A stretch of DNA of 64,000 nt from Amorphophallus konjac (Eukaryota > Streptophyta > Magnoliopsida > Alismatales > Araceae): positions 71,797,247-71,861,246 of the forward strand of contig CM040128.1 of assembly GCA_022559845.1 (NCBI GenBank), read 5' to 3'. Both the position numbers and the translations under genes were made by a program. The notes under the pieces were generated by a model. The model saw only the letters and a program-made list of their open reading frames with translations, had not been told where the DNA came from and ran no database searches. Below are positions 1 through 11,724 of this stretch, one piece after another (within the stretch, counting starts at the first letter, position 1; each line of letters opens with the position of its first letter).

Positions 1-886
1 GACGTCTACCTCACGGTCAAAGGCAATCCACAGTCAAGTTCTCTGCAGGCCTGAGTCTTCGATTACTGTACAATAGGAGATTGAAAATTCCATAAGTCAA
101 GATCCGAGCAGATCCCGACCAGGTATTTGGGCCTAGGTTGAAGAACATTAAGCTAGCTTTCCAACGGCGCCAGTCTCGTGTCGATCCGACATTGGGGCTG
201 ATCGCAGCGCCCATTCTCGCCGGAGCGCGCGCCGAAATACAGAACCGACAGATTTCTGATCGGGTTTTCCGACCGGTGCCGAACGGAGCCGCCGGGCCTC
301 CGGTTAGCGAACCAGCGTGCCGCCATCCCAAGGAGCGACCCTCCGGGCATCCACCACTACAGCAGTGCCACCGGGTCCCACACGGCCCCTCCGGACAGCA
401 CGTGGGCCCCACCGTCACGTGTTCGGGTGTTGCCGAATCAACGCGAGAAGCCGCCCGTCAACCCGAATTCGGTCCTCCGGGAGCCCATTGTGTAGCCCTT
501 TACCTCCCTGCGTGGAGTGGGCAGTGAGTTGCATTTCTGTAATATCCGTGTATAATTGTTCCGGGAGTACGACTTCGGCCGGGTCCGTCTTCCCCATGCC
601 GAGCGCGTGGAGGTATCGTCTTCGCTCCTACACTTGGCATTTCGCTTATTTCATATATGCTTGTTTATGCCGCTGCTAGAGAGCATGTGTAGGGATATCT
701 AGCTTGATATATTTTCATATCACCGCTGTTGCGAGAGAGAGTGAAGCCGTCCCGTGACCCGATCCGGGCACGAAAGTGCGAGCCGACCACCCTAGCTCTT
801 GCCGGTTTCTCAACCGCGCACGTCCGACGCTTCCCTCGTTAAGGGACGATCGTGAGCTTGTCGTGTCCGTGTCTCATCGCGCATCA
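1..886 (+). mobile_element. 3' part of a long LTR, same family as the gag-only element at 32013-38551
   Basis: This stretch matches, in reverse complement, the left parts of the LTRs at 32013-34098 and 36475-38551, from about 32890 down to 32013. It ends in CA at 886, where the copia LTR sequence begins. The copy is therefore in plus orientation and was inserted into the copia 5' LTR; the rest lies left of the window. The likely target duplication is CGTTG at 887-891, but its partner is outside the window. Open frames here are shadows: they correspond to non-coding LTR sequence in the other two copies. Confidence 0.85.
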
Positions 887-1386
887 CGTTGGCTGCATGC
901 ACAAAACAAAGTATGTACGTTGCACAAGACAAAGTCTGTACGTTGGCTGCTACCACAACTCCAAGTTTGTACGTTGGTTGATGGCCGCAACACAAGTCTA
1001 TACATTGGCCGGCTACTTCACACGCAAAGTCTATACATTGCGTTCTGTTGTGTTCGTGCATCAAGTTACCAAGTCTGTACGTTCATGAAGCAAGTCTGTA
1101 CAGGCTCATACATGCTCAAGGTGCAAAGTCTGTACAGAGTTCATACATGCACACAAAGTCTACACGTCCAATCCTTGATGCAAAGTCTATACAACAACTA
1201 CAAGCTTCATTCAAATAGCCAAGGTCACTGAACAAGATGAGAGTCCAAAGACAAAGATTCAGTTGGTACCTTCTAGACCAACAAGGATGAAGTTACAGAC
1301 ATGAACAGGCTGCTAATGGACACAAGCGACGGAGCTGAAGAGGCTAACGGACCGACCCGGGCTGGACCGGGGTCTGCCCAGCTGGC

Positions 1387-1560
1387 GGTCGACCGCCAGC
1401 ACAGGGGTGGTCGACCGCCCCAGCCAGCAGACTCCCGTCTGCAGTTCTGTCAGCTGCAGGTCGACCGCCAGCCAGTAGCGGTCGACCGAAAATCCCAGGG
1501 ACCGCCCGTTTGCAGATTTCTCAGTAGAGGTCGACCGCCAGAAGCCACAGGTCGACCGCC
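1387..1560 (+). repeat. GGTCGACC palindrome array in the copia LTR
   Basis: Six copies of the palindrome GGTCGACC, usually inside GCGGTCGACCGCC, begin at 1387, 1409, 1459, 1480, 1529 and 1550. They form three pairs whose members start 22, 21 and 21 bp apart, about two helical turns. Maize Sirevirus LTRs are known to carry repeated palindromic motifs of a different sequence, so this is probably the regulatory segment of the LTR. The pairing is seen directly; a binding role is inferred. Confidence 0.8.
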
Positions 1561-1700
1561 AGCCCCGATGCAGCCATATTTGACTTCGAAATCCACCTTG
1601 TGGCTAGCCCCTTTCCATGGATTTCTTTAATCCAAAAGTCACCTAATCACCCACAAATTGTGGATCTAGTCTGAAGGATGTCCAAGGACCATTCAAGGTC

Positions 1701-1707
1701 TATAAAA
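1701..1707 (+). promoter_or_regulatory. TATA box of the copia 5' LTR
   Basis: TATAAAA lies in the context GGTCTATAAAACC, about 300 bp after the palindrome array, and is conserved at 10897-10903 in the 3' LTR. Position and context suit the U3/R promoter. No other good TATA match is near. Confidence 0.6.
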
Positions 1708-2532
1708 CCAACACATGAGGGGTTGGAAACCCTATCACTTCAAGGCTTCAAGGGAGATCAAGGGAGGCCATTTTCGAGGTACTGTAGCACCTCCGTGAAT
1801 AGTGTTTCGGGAGGAAGTTCTTCATCCATCCAAGGTGATTCAAGCTCAGATCTAAAGCCAAGCAATCTCCAACAAAGCTAGAAGCACTCAAGGGCAAGAA
1901 GGGTGGTCAAAGGAAGCTAGAAGGAGCGTATTCCAAGAAGGAAATCAAGCTACTCCAGGAAGAAGCTCTTCATCGAATCCTCAAGAGATTCAAGCTCCAG
2001 CAAACCTCAGACAAGATCTTTTCTCTTAAGCATATTCTATATCTTGTTTGAGTATTTTTCATATGTTGTTCTTTTTCTATTTCACTCAAACACTTGGAAG
2101 TTGAGAATCGTCCCTACCGGTGGTTAGTAGGAAGGCAATCGGAGGTTGTCCGATCTGCGGTGTTGACGTCCCTACCGGTGGTTAGTAGGAAGGCAATCGG
2201 TGGTTCTTCTATTTGCGGTTTGGTGTGCTGCACTAGTGAAGCCTCACTGGATTTTGTGAGGGGTGGATGTAGGACTGGGGATTCAGTCCCAACCACCTTA
2301 AAATCCTTTCTATTGTGGTTTGATTGTGCGATTGATATGTTTTAGATGCATGCTTAGGTTCAATCACTATATTGTGAAATCATATTTCTAAGCAAATCGT
2401 TTTATACATCGCTAAGCTAGTTGTATTCCGCTGCAATTATTTTTAACTAGTCTTATAGAGGGTTGTATTGCGAAAAGAGGGGCAGATCTATTCACCCCTC
2501 CCCTCTAGATCCGCTGTCCACTACACAACAAG

Positions 2533-2545
2533 TGGTATCAGAGCC
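2533..2545 (+). other. Primer binding site, initiator tRNA-Met
   Basis: TGGTATCAGAGCC is the usual plant copia primer site complementary to the 3' end of initiator tRNA-Met. It starts two bases after the LTR end CAACA, which sets the 5' LTR boundary. Confidence 0.93.
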
Positions 2546-2557
2546 TAATCTCTCATT

Positions 2558-4759
2558 ATGGGGTCCAACGACCTTGAGGGAAATGGTGGATCAGCGTCTA
2601 AGGGTTATTTACCGTAAGGACACTCTGTGAACATACCTCCTTATTTCACTGGATCTAACTATCCTTATTGGAGACATCGCATGTAGGTGTTCATTCGCAC
2701 TCAAGACTACGAACTTTGGCGAGTGATCAGCAAAGGTCCGTATGAGCTTACGGATAATGAGGACTTGTGGACCAAAGAACAAATAAGACAATCCATTATC
2801 AACTGGAGTGCCAAACACATCATGCAATGCTCACTCCATCTAGTAGAGTTCTCAAGAGTGACGACCTGCGCAACTGCAAAATAAATGTGGGACAAGTTAG
2901 AGGTAATCTACGAAGGAACCTCTCAGGTACGAGAAACAAAAGCTAATATCTTAGTTTCTGAATACGAAATGTTCCGCATGAAGCCTGATGAATCAATTCA
3001 AGATATGTATGCTCGATTAACTGTGCTTACTAACAGTTTGACTGATTTGGGAAAGAAATATTCAGAACAGGAAATTGTAAGAAAGATTCTCATATCACTG
3101 ACTCCTGCATGGCACACAAAGGCTACTGTTGTTGAAGAATCCAGAGATATCACAACAACTAAGGTAGATGAACTCATTGGTTAATTAATTACCTATGAGA
3201 TCAACCTTAAGAACAAAGAAGCTGAAGCACCTAAGAAAAAGTCCTTAGCTCTTAAAAATAGACCTAGCAGTCAAGGCACTTCGGATGAAGATGAGGATTC
3301 CACAAGTGAGCGGGATGAGGATGATGTAGCCATGCTCACACGTAAGTTCAAAAAATTCCTGAGAAAGGAAAGTAAGAGCTTCATGAGAGGAAGGTCAAAG
3401 GTAAGAAATGGTTTCAAATCTAATTCTGAAAACTCTAAGAAATCTGACAAAATAATTTGTTATTCTTGTAACAAACCAGGGCATTTCAAGACTGATTGTC
3501 CTGACAGATTCAAAAAGGCCGACAAATGGAAGGGTAAGAAGAAGAACAAGGCCATGGTGTCCACATGGAACGATGAGGAGGAAAGTGATAACAAAACCAG
3601 CTCCTCGGACAAAGAAGAAGAAGATTTCTGCCTTATGGCCAAAGGTGACGAAGAAAATGAGGTAAACTCTCCTTTTGAAAATTATACAATTGATGATTGG
3701 GAGGATGCATATATACAACTCATGAAAAAATATGAAATGTACAAAAAGGAGAATAAATCATTGAAAAAGAAAATTAACTCATTTGTGCATGATCATGATA
3801 TGAATGATAAGAATGCTCTACTTCAGACTGAAATTGAAGATCTTAAGAAAATGATTGAGGATTTAGAGGAAGAAAGAAAAGAAATGGTTGACTTGGAAAC
3901 TGAAAATGAAGACTTAAGAAATGAGGTTGATAGTATGAAGCTCAAAATGTAAACTTATGAAAAGGATAGCAAATTGAGCAATGAAAAGTATGAAGCTGTC
4001 AAACATGTCAACACTCAACTCTTGCAAAACATTGAAAACCTACAAAAAGAGTTAAAGGACAAACAACAATCTTTAGAAAAATTTATGGATGGAAGAGAAA
4101 ACCTAGATGCATTGCTAGGAACTAGAATGAACCACAACAAAGATGGGTTGGGTTTTGATCCAACAAATAAAAGGCCATTTGGGCTAAAAATAGTCACATT
4201 TGTTTCATCTTCCGAAGCTTCAACCTCAAACACAACTCCCACACAAAACTAGCAAAAACAAAAGGAGAAAGGGAAAGAAAAGGTTGAAGAGGCAGTCACT
4301 GAACTTCCCAAAAAGACTGTCCAAAAGTCTAAGAAAGGTCGACCTTCCCCGCAACATAGGTCAACAACTCCTTGGCAATTGCCCGCGCAACCTTCCAGAT
4401 TTCACCACAATTGGATTGCACACTCATATAGGCCAGCATCATTATATTTTTGGGACAATTATGATTTCTGTGTTCATCAATTCCATAGGTGGCAAAACAA
4501 TTATTTTCAACCCAAGAACGACCAATGGCAACAATGGGTCAAGAAGCCAACTTCATCAAACTTTCAAAAATTCCAACAAAGAGCCTCCAAACAGAAAATG
4601 AATGTCAAGGTTGAAAAGAAAAACCAAATCCCTGCTCTAAGCAAACAAAATATGAATGCTAGGAAGGTTTGGATTCCAAAAGAAATGGTTTCATGTTTTA
4701 AAAATTTGAAGAGTTTCATGGGACCCAAATTTGGTTGGGTTCCAAACACAATTGCTTAA
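2558..4759 (+). pseudogene. Copia gag, nonsense-riddled
   Basis: The first ATG after the PBS (2558) opens a frame that runs in phase into pol. Coding similarity is clear from about 2630 (NIPPYFTGSNYPYW, then LWRVISKGPYE), typical of the UBN2 gag domain of copia elements. A CCHC zinc knuckle, CYSCNKPGHFKTDC, lies near 3460-3500, and a Glu/Lys-rich coiled coil spans about 3710-4080. A basic, aromatic-rich linker leads to the protease. In-frame stops: 2615 TAA, 2684 TAG, 2882 TAA, 3182 TAA, 3950 TAA, 4250 TAG and 4757 TAA. The absence of frameshifts suggests fairly recent decay by point mutation. Confidence 0.88.
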
Positions 4760-4765
4760 TTACTT

Positions 4766-7700
4766 GTGCAGGAGTGTCTTGCAACCATGCATAACAGGTG
4801 GTACCTTGATAGCGGCTGTTCAAGACACATGACTGGAGACAAATCAAAATTTTGTCTCTTGGAGGAAAAGGAAGGAGGATACGTCACATTTGGAGGGAAC
4901 AACAAGGGAAAAATCATTGGAACAGGTAATGTAGGTAAGAATCTCTCCAACTCCATTTGTAACGTGCTGCTAGTTGAAGGATTGAAATATAACTTGCTTA
5001 GTATAAGTCAATTGTGTGATAAAGGTCACAAAGTGATGTTTGACTCTCATGAATGTAGAATCCTTGAACTAAAATCTGACAAGATAGAATTTTCTGGTAA
5101 GAGAGTCAACAATGTTTACATGATTGACTTAGATGATCATGCTTATTTAAACCTTTGTCTTGCTGCACCAAAATCTGAAATTGCTTGGTTATGACATCGT
5201 AGACTAGGACATGCTAGCTACAATGTCTTACATAAATTGTTAAAGCATTCAATGGTGAAAGGGTTGCCTGAATTATTATTTAAACAAGAAAATAAGTTGT
5301 GTAATGCATGTGCCCTAGGTAAACAAACAAGAAAATCTTTCAAGGGAAGATCTGAAAATACATCATCCAAACCACTCGAGCTAATTCATATGGACTTGTT
5401 TGGTCCAACCAGAACTGCTAGTTTAAGTGGTAGAAAATATGGATATGTCTTGGTGGATGACTTCTCTAGGTTCACATGGGTTTTCTTTCTCACACATAAA
5501 AATGATGCCTTTGATGAGTTTCAGGCGCTCTACATGAAGATAAAGCAGGACGGTGAGTTCAAGATCACCAAGATTCAATCTGATCACGGTGGTGAATTTG
5601 AAAACACTGACTTCTATAATCTTTGCAGGGCTGAAGGCATTTCACACCGATTCTCTTCACCAAGAACGCCGGAGCAAAATGGTGTAGTTGAAAGGAGAAA
5701 CCGAACACTTGTAGAGATGGCAAGAACCATGCTTACTGAACGGCAACTTCCAAGGAGGTTTTGGGCTGAAGCGGTAAACTCGGCATGTTACATTATCAAC
5801 CGCTCTATGGTAAGGCCACACACCAAAAAGACTCCTTATGAGTTGCTGAAAGGTAAAAAGCCCTCTCTCTCACATATGAAAGTGTTTGGATCTAAATGCT
5901 TCATCCACAATAATGACAAAAGAGATTTAGATAAATTCGAGCCCAAGAGTGATGAAGGTATATTCCTTGGATATTCTGATAGATCTAGGGCTTATAGAAT
6001 TTACAATATCAAGAGTCAAACTGTGGAAGAATCACCCCATGTTTCCTTTGATGAATATCATGATTCTAACAATGATAACTCTTGCAGGAAAAACGATGAA
6101 GATGGGGAATTCCTAAGCATAAAGGAAAAGAGTGATCCTCCACAAGAAGAAATAAAAGAAGCTGGTGACCTAGCTGAATCAAGCAATGCAAGGGATCAAG
6201 CTCTAGGAGAAGGTAACGATTCTACAAATATTAGAATTCTTAAGGATCATCCTTTAGAAAACGTCATTGGCAGTTTGAACGACCCACCTAGAACAATGTC
6301 ACATTTTAAAAATGTGGAAGAATTAGATCAACTTGCTCTTGTCTCGCAGCATGAACCAAAAAATATTGATGAAGCATTAAAAGATGAAAACTGGATAAAT
6401 TCAATGCAAGATGAGTTAAACCAGTTTGAAAGGAATAAAATTTGGCATCTTGTTCCTAGACCTTCATCACAATCTGTCATAGGCACTAAATGGGTCTTTA
6501 GGAACAAACTAAGTGAAGATGGCAAGATAATAAGAAACAAGACTATATTGGTGGCTCAAGGGTATAATCAAGAGTTTGGGGTAGACTTTGATGAATCTTA
6601 TGCCCCAGTTGCTAGACTCGAAGCCATCAGAATTTTACTTGCCTTTGCATGCTCCCTTAGAATAAAGCTGTATCAAATGGATGTCAAAAGTACTTTCTTG
6701 AATGGCTTGATCAAAGAAGAAGTCTATGTTGAGCAGTCCCTTGGCTTTGAGAATTCTAACAATGCAGATTTTGTATACAAGCTAGACAGGGCGCTTTATG
6801 GACTTAAGTAAGCACCAAGAGCTTGGTATGAGAGACTAAGCTCGTTCCTCATTGAAAAAGGGTACACACGAGGTAAGGTAGATCAAACACTTTTCACCAA
6901 GAAGTAAGGTAAGAACATCTTGATTGTTCAAATTTATGTTGATGACATTGTGTTTGGTTCTATAAAATCTGAAATGTGTGAGGAAATTGTTAACCTCATG
7001 ACTAGCGAATTTGAGATGAGCCTAATGGGAGAACTTCAATTCTTTCTCGGTTTACAGGTCAACCAAGGAGAAGATGGGTGCTTCATAAATCAATCCAAAT
7101 ACATCAAGGAGCTGCTGAAAAGATTTGACATGGTAAACAGCAAAATCATTGTAACTCCTATGAGCACCACAACATCACTGGATTCGGATGAAAATGGTAA
7201 ATTAGTGGATGCAAAGGTCTATAGAGGTATGATTGGTTCTTTGCTTTATTTGACTGTATCCCGACCAGATATCCAGTTTAGTGTATGCCTTTGTGCTAGA
7301 TTTCGAGCTAGTCCTAGAGAATCTCATTTGACGGCCGTCAAACGTATCCTTCGATATCTTGCCGGCACTCAAGATTTGGGATTGTGGTATCCGTCATCAT
7401 GTGATTTATCTCTTATATCTTATTCTGATGCGGATTACGCTGGATGCAAGCTGGATCGTAAGAGTACTAGTGCTTATTGCCAGTTTCTAGGCGGGTGTTT
7501 AGTTTCTTGGGCCTCCAAGAAATAACACTCGGTTGCCCTCTCAACCGCGGAGGTAGAATATGTTGCTGCGGGGAGCTGTGGCACCCAAGTGTTGTGGATT
7601 AAACACCAACTCCAAGACTACTTAGTGGATCTTGGTTGTGTCCCGATTCTGTGTGATAACACTAGTGCTATCAACCTTGTAAAAAATCCAATCCAGCACT

Positions 7701-7891
7701 CTAGGACTAAGCATATTGAGATTAGGCATCACTTCATTAGAGGCGAGGTCAGTAAGAAAATTTTTGAACTGCATTTTGTTGATACTCTAAATCAAATTGC
7801 TGATATTTTCACCAAGCCCTTGTGTAATGACAGGTTTTCAACACTCAGAAGGGAGCTTGGTCTTTGCCGACCTCAGGCCACTAAAAATTGA
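4766..7891 (+). pseudogene. Copia pol: protease, integrase, reverse transcriptase, RNase H
   Basis: It continues the gag frame. Protease: WYLDSGCSRHMTG with the catalytic DSG about 15 residues in. The gag-pre-integrase HHCC zinc region (HRRLGHA ... CNACALGK) begins right after a TGA at 5192. The integrase D,D,E are in MDLFGP, SDHGGEF and NGVVERRN. RT: GTKWVF, YAPVARLEAIR, QMDVKSTFLNG and the catalytic YVDD in QIYVDDIVFG near 6940. RNase H: YSDADYAG and the C-terminal CDNTSAINLVKNPIQHSR. Stops at 5192, 6809, 6905 and 7523 split it; 6809 and 7523 look like Gln CAA to TAA changes. The final stop is at 7889-7891. Confidence 0.92.
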
Positions 7892-9670
7892 AATGATGAT
7901 CATGTTCAATTTAGTTGTGTGTTTTTGCAGATTGGTGTGTTCATGCATTGTTTATATGTCAATGTGTCATTTTGCATATGTGTCGTATTGCATGATTTGT
8001 GTAGCATCATTCTTGCATGGCCATGGTATATCAAATGTTGATGTATGAAAATGCAGGTTATGCTTGCCTAGACACACTTAATATGCGTGAGGTTTCACCT
8101 CCGCCAAGTATCATGAGTCATTGTCGCATATAGGCCATATAGTATGAGGAGTTGTCACTTTGCAGCATTCATGCATATGTTTCATTTTCATTCTGTTGCA
8201 TTTAATAAATGTACAACCATGTGTTGGGTCATGCATTTCATGCCTACCAAATTCATGTTTGATCAAGTCAACCCCTGCATGGTTCTACTCTCTCACTCAT
8301 TGACGTTTGTCCTTACATTTGCTTGCAAACATAACTCCTTGAGTGCATTCTCTGCATATCTTTAGGGGGAGTTTTGTTGCTTTTCTTATCTCTTGCAATC
8401 TGAACTTCACTGGCTTCCAGTTTGACAATACCGTTCATGAGACAGACGGACATATGGAGTAAGAGCTTTCTATTATGTGCCCTGATGATTATCCATTCAA
8501 TAAAATCGGTTCAGATTTAATGATTTCCTTGAAGTTCTGAAATATTGGTTCTGAAATCATCTATGTTCTTGGTTTTAATAGACCTTAACTAGAGACTGCA
8601 TATTATGCTTTGAATGACTATCCTGCTATCTGAAAATCCAAATTTCATGACAATCTTGGTGATACTCTAGAGCTTAGTATTGGTGTTAAACATCTTGATG
8701 AGCTGGAATTCTTGAAAAATAAATTTGACAGAGCAATGATATTATTGCATGGAGAAATATGTCCCGTCATCAAATCAAGTGACGAATGACATGTCATGAT
8801 GTGCCCATGTTATCTCTGTCTTAATACATTTGGCCTCTAGGCAGAGCAATGTCATAATCACTGAGAAACATATCTTCTTATCACATAAATGAGTTTGGAT
8901 ATGTCATGACGTGACTTTGCTATCTCTGTTCATTTTGAAGCATCATAGTCAGTCTTACCAAATACCTAGGAATACTGACATCTAAACAACGTGTATTCTT
9001 ATGGCTAGGAGGCATGTACTAGACTTGATTGCTCGTAAAATATGAGTCTTGTGCCTTCAAATGTAAAAAATACTAAAAATTACATTTGCTGCGATCATAA
9101 CATTCCATGCTCTACTCATGTCTGTTTAGTCTCAATACTAGTTTTTGTGTTATTCCCTTAGCAGTTATTGAATATGGATATATAAAATAAGGAAAGGTTA
9201 AACATTGCAATGATATGCACCTTTGATTCATTTCTATTAAATCTTCGATGTAGATGCTCTTCGAACTCTGTTGATGATATCGGATTTCATTAGCTTTGAC
9301 CCGTACATGTTGCTCGCGATATGTTTCAGGTTTGCATATTATGGCTTGCTCTTCCCTCTCCTTCACCTCTGGTCTCACCGACCTTTGTCACCTACTCTAA
9401 TTTATCCATCCTTTTTGCTGTTGGCAAAGGGGGAGAATTCTTTGTGTGAGTCCTTTGTAAGAGCTATGGATGAGTGAATGGTGTACGGGGAAGATTCACT
9501 TTGTGCATCTCATTTGTGTATCCAATGCATAGCATTCATATCTGCATTCATAATTGCATTCACATGCTATTACTATCATGGATCCTGAGCTGCATATGTT
9601 ACATATATCATATACTTTGCCATCTTGGCTATTTCTGCCATATAATGACTCACAGTGTTGCCATCATCAA
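7892..9670 (+). other. Long 3' non-coding region of the copia element
   Basis: About 1.8 kb separate pol from the 3' LTR. No envelope-like frame survives: all frames are broken every 30-80 codons and I see no coiled coil or signal peptide. It is AT-rich, with imperfectly repeated phrases around 8755-8935 (TCATGAYGTG followed by a TATCTCTG word). Purine tracts at 8364-8370 and 9426-9437 resemble the true PPT. A long 3' region with extra PPTs is a known Sirevirus trait. Confidence 0.7.
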
Positions 9671-9682
9671 AAAGGGGGAGAA
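9671..9682 (+). other. Polypurine tract abutting the copia 3' LTR
   Basis: AAAGGGGGAGAA lies directly before the LTR start TGTTGAACAC. The same word occurs at 9426-9437, and a shorter AGGGGGA at 8364-8370. The adjacent copy is the likely plus-strand primer. Confidence 0.85.
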
Positions 9683-9833
9683 TGTTGAACACATGTACAC
9701 CATGATTACTATTATGGTTTTGATGATAGCAACTACTATAAGTCACATTGTGTTTGCATATGATGTCATTGTGTATCTGTTTAAGCAGTTTGTCATTTCA
9801 TCGAACAGGTTGCGGGCATGTGCACTGCATTCC

Positions 9834-9980
9834 AAGTCTATACGTTGGACAAAGTCTATACGTTGGATAAAGTTTATACATTGGACGAAGTCTATACGTT
9901 GGACAAAGTCTATACGTTGGACAAAGTCTGTATGATGGACAAAGTCTATACGTTGGACAAAGTCTGTACGTTACTGAACA
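9834..9980 (+). repeat. 18-bp minisatellite in the U3 of the copia LTR
   Basis: About eight head-to-tail copies of AAAGTCTATACGTTGGAC, with point variants. After 9980 the core AGTCTRTACGTT continues at irregular spacing to about 10380. In the truncated 5' LTR only the irregular part remains (892-1200). The upstream position in U3 suits enhancer-like repeats. Confidence 0.9.
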
Positions 9981-10569
9981 TGAAGTCTGTACGTTGGCTG
10001 CCTAGCACAACTCGAAGTCTATACGTTCCTGCACACAAAGTCTATACGTTGCTGCAGATGGAGTCTATACGTTGGCTGTATGCAGAAAATAAAGTCTGTA
10101 CGTTGCACAAGATAAAGTCTGTACGTTGGCTGCTAGCACAACTCCAAGTCTGTACGTTGGTTGATGGCTGCAACACAAGTCTATACATTGGCCGGCTACT
10201 TCACACGCAAAGTCTATACATTGCGTTCTGTTGTGTTCGTGCATCAAGTTACCAAGTCTGTACGTTCATGAAGCAAGTCTGTACAGGCTCATACATGCTC
10301 AAGGTGTAAAGTCTGTACAGAGTTCATACATGCACACAAAGTCTACACGTCCAAGCCTTGATGCAAAGTCTATACAACAACTACAAGCTTCATTCAAATA
10401 GCCAAGGTCACTGAACAAGATGAGAGTCCAAAGACAAAGATTCAGTTGGTACCTTCTAGACCAACAAGGATGAAGTTACAGACATGAACAGGCTGCTAAT
10501 GGACACAAGCGACGGAGCTGAAGCGGCTAACGGACCGACCCGGGCTGGACCAGGGTCTGCCCAGCTGGT

Positions 10570-10760
10570 GGTCGACCGCCTGGGTCGACTGCCAGCACAG
10601 GGGCGGTCGACCGCCCCAGCCAGCAGACTCCCGTCTACAGTTCTGTCAGCTGCAGGTCGACCGCCAGCCAGTAGCGGTCGACTGAAAATCCCAGGGACCG
10701 CCCGTTTGCAAATTTCTCAGTAGAGGTCGACCGCCAGAAGCCACAGGTCGATCGCCAGCC
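10570..10760 (+). repeat. GGTCGACC palindrome array, copia 3' LTR copy
   Basis: Counterpart of 1387-1560. Copies begin at 10570, 10583 and 10605, then near 10654, 10676, 10724 and 10745. Several have decayed by transitions (GGTCGACT, GGTCGATC), as expected where methylated cytosines deaminate. One extra copy relative to the 5' LTR shows the array gains or loses units. Confidence 0.75.
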
Positions 10761-10896
10761 CCATTGCAGCCATGTTTGACTTCGAAATCCACCTCGTGGC
10801 CAGCCCCTTTCCATAGATTTCTTTAATCCAAAAGTCACCTAATCACCCACAAATTGTGGATCTGGTCTGAAGGATGTCCAAGGACCATTTAAGGTC

Positions 10897-10903
10897 TATA
10901 AAA
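10897..10903 (+). promoter_or_regulatory. TATA box of the copia 3' LTR
   Basis: Same TATAAAA word and context as at 1701-1707. In this position it would drive read-out transcription to the right, into the CACTA remnant. Confidence 0.5.
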
Positions 10904-11724
10904 CCAACACATGAGGGGTTGAAAACCCTATCACTTCAAGGCTTCAAGGGAGATCAAGGGAGGCCATTTTCGAGGTACTGTAGCACCTCCGTGAACAGTG
11001 TTTCGGGAGGAAGTTCTTCATCCATCCAAGGTGATTCAAGCTCAGATCTGAAGCCAAGAATCTCCAACAAAGCTAGAAGCACTCAAGGGCCAGAAGGGTG
11101 ATCAAAGGAAGCTAGAAGGAGCGTATTCCAAGAAGGAAATCAAGCTACTCCGGGAAGAAGCTCTTCATCGAATCCTCAAGAGATTCAAGCTCCAGCAAAT
11201 CTCAGACAAGATCTTTTCTCTTAAGCATATTCTATATCTTGTTTGAGTGTTTTTCATAAGTTGTTCTTTTTCTATTTCACTCAAACACTTGGAAGTTGAG
11301 AATCGTCCCCACCGGTGGTTAGTAGGAAGGTAATCGGAGGTTATCCGATCTGCGGTGTTGACGTCCCTACCGGTGGTTAGTAGGAATGCAATCGGTGGTT
11401 CTCCAATTTACGGTTTGGTGTGCTGCACTAGTGAAGTCTCACCGGATTTGGTGAGGGGTGGACGTAGGACTAGGGATTCAGTCCGAACCACCTTAAACTC
11501 CTTTGTTTTGTGGTTTGATTGTGCGATTGATATGTTTTAGATGCATGCTTAGGTTCAATCTCTATATTATGAAATCATATTTCTAAGCAAATCGTTTTAT
11601 ACATCGCTAAGCTAGTTGTATTCCGCTGCAATTATTTTTAACTAGCCTTATAGAGGGTTGTATTGCGAAAAGAGGGGCAGATCTATTCACCCCTCCCCTC
11701 TAGATCCGTGTCCACTACACAACA

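Larger units (their letters stand above)
887..2530 (+). repeat. 5' LTR of the copia element (lacks its first ~390 bp)
   Basis: It aligns throughout with 10067-11724 of the 3' LTR with few differences. It ends CTACACAACA, two bases before the PBS. From 892 to about 1200 it holds copies of the AGTCTRTACGTT word also dense in the 3' LTR. The PBS, not the degenerate start, fixes its right edge. Confidence 0.9.
887..11724 (+). mobile_element. Sirevirus-like Ty1/copia retrotransposon, 5' LTR truncated
   Basis: The order is 5' LTR, initiator-Met PBS, gag, protease, integrase, RT, RNase H, a 1.8-kb 3' non-coding region, PPT and 3' LTR, i.e. copia order. LTRs of about 2 kb, a large gag with coiled coil and CCHC knuckle, the iMet PBS and several PPT-like tracts before the 3' LTR point to the Sirevirus (SIRE/Maximus) lineage. 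LTR ends are TGTTG...CAACA. The 5' LTR lost its first ~390 bp to the insertion at 1-886. The element lies in a CACTA transposase gene. Eleven nonsense codons but no frameshift mark it as dead. Confidence 0.9.
9683..11724 (+). repeat. Complete 3' LTR of the copia element, 2042 bp
   Basis: It begins TGTTGAACAC after the PPT and ends CACAACA, with TGTTG/CAACA short inverted termini. Its right part repeats 887-2530. It holds the 18-bp minisatellite (9834-9980), the wider AGTCTRTAC word array to about 10380, the GGTCGACC array (10570-10760) and a TATA box. After 11724 the sequence changes to the CACTA pseudogene; TTCTG (11725-11729) would be one half of the target duplication. Confidence 0.92.

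Noticed and set aside
2533..2545. tRNA-like words at the PBS sites (also 36456-36471 and 55539-55551).
   Set aside because: Only the 3'-end complement of initiator tRNA-Met is present; no cloverleaf can be drawn, so these are primer sites and not tRNA genes.
7892..9670. Envelope-like gene of the Sirevirus.
   Set aside because: All frames are short and broken, with no signal peptide, coiled coil or membrane anchor.
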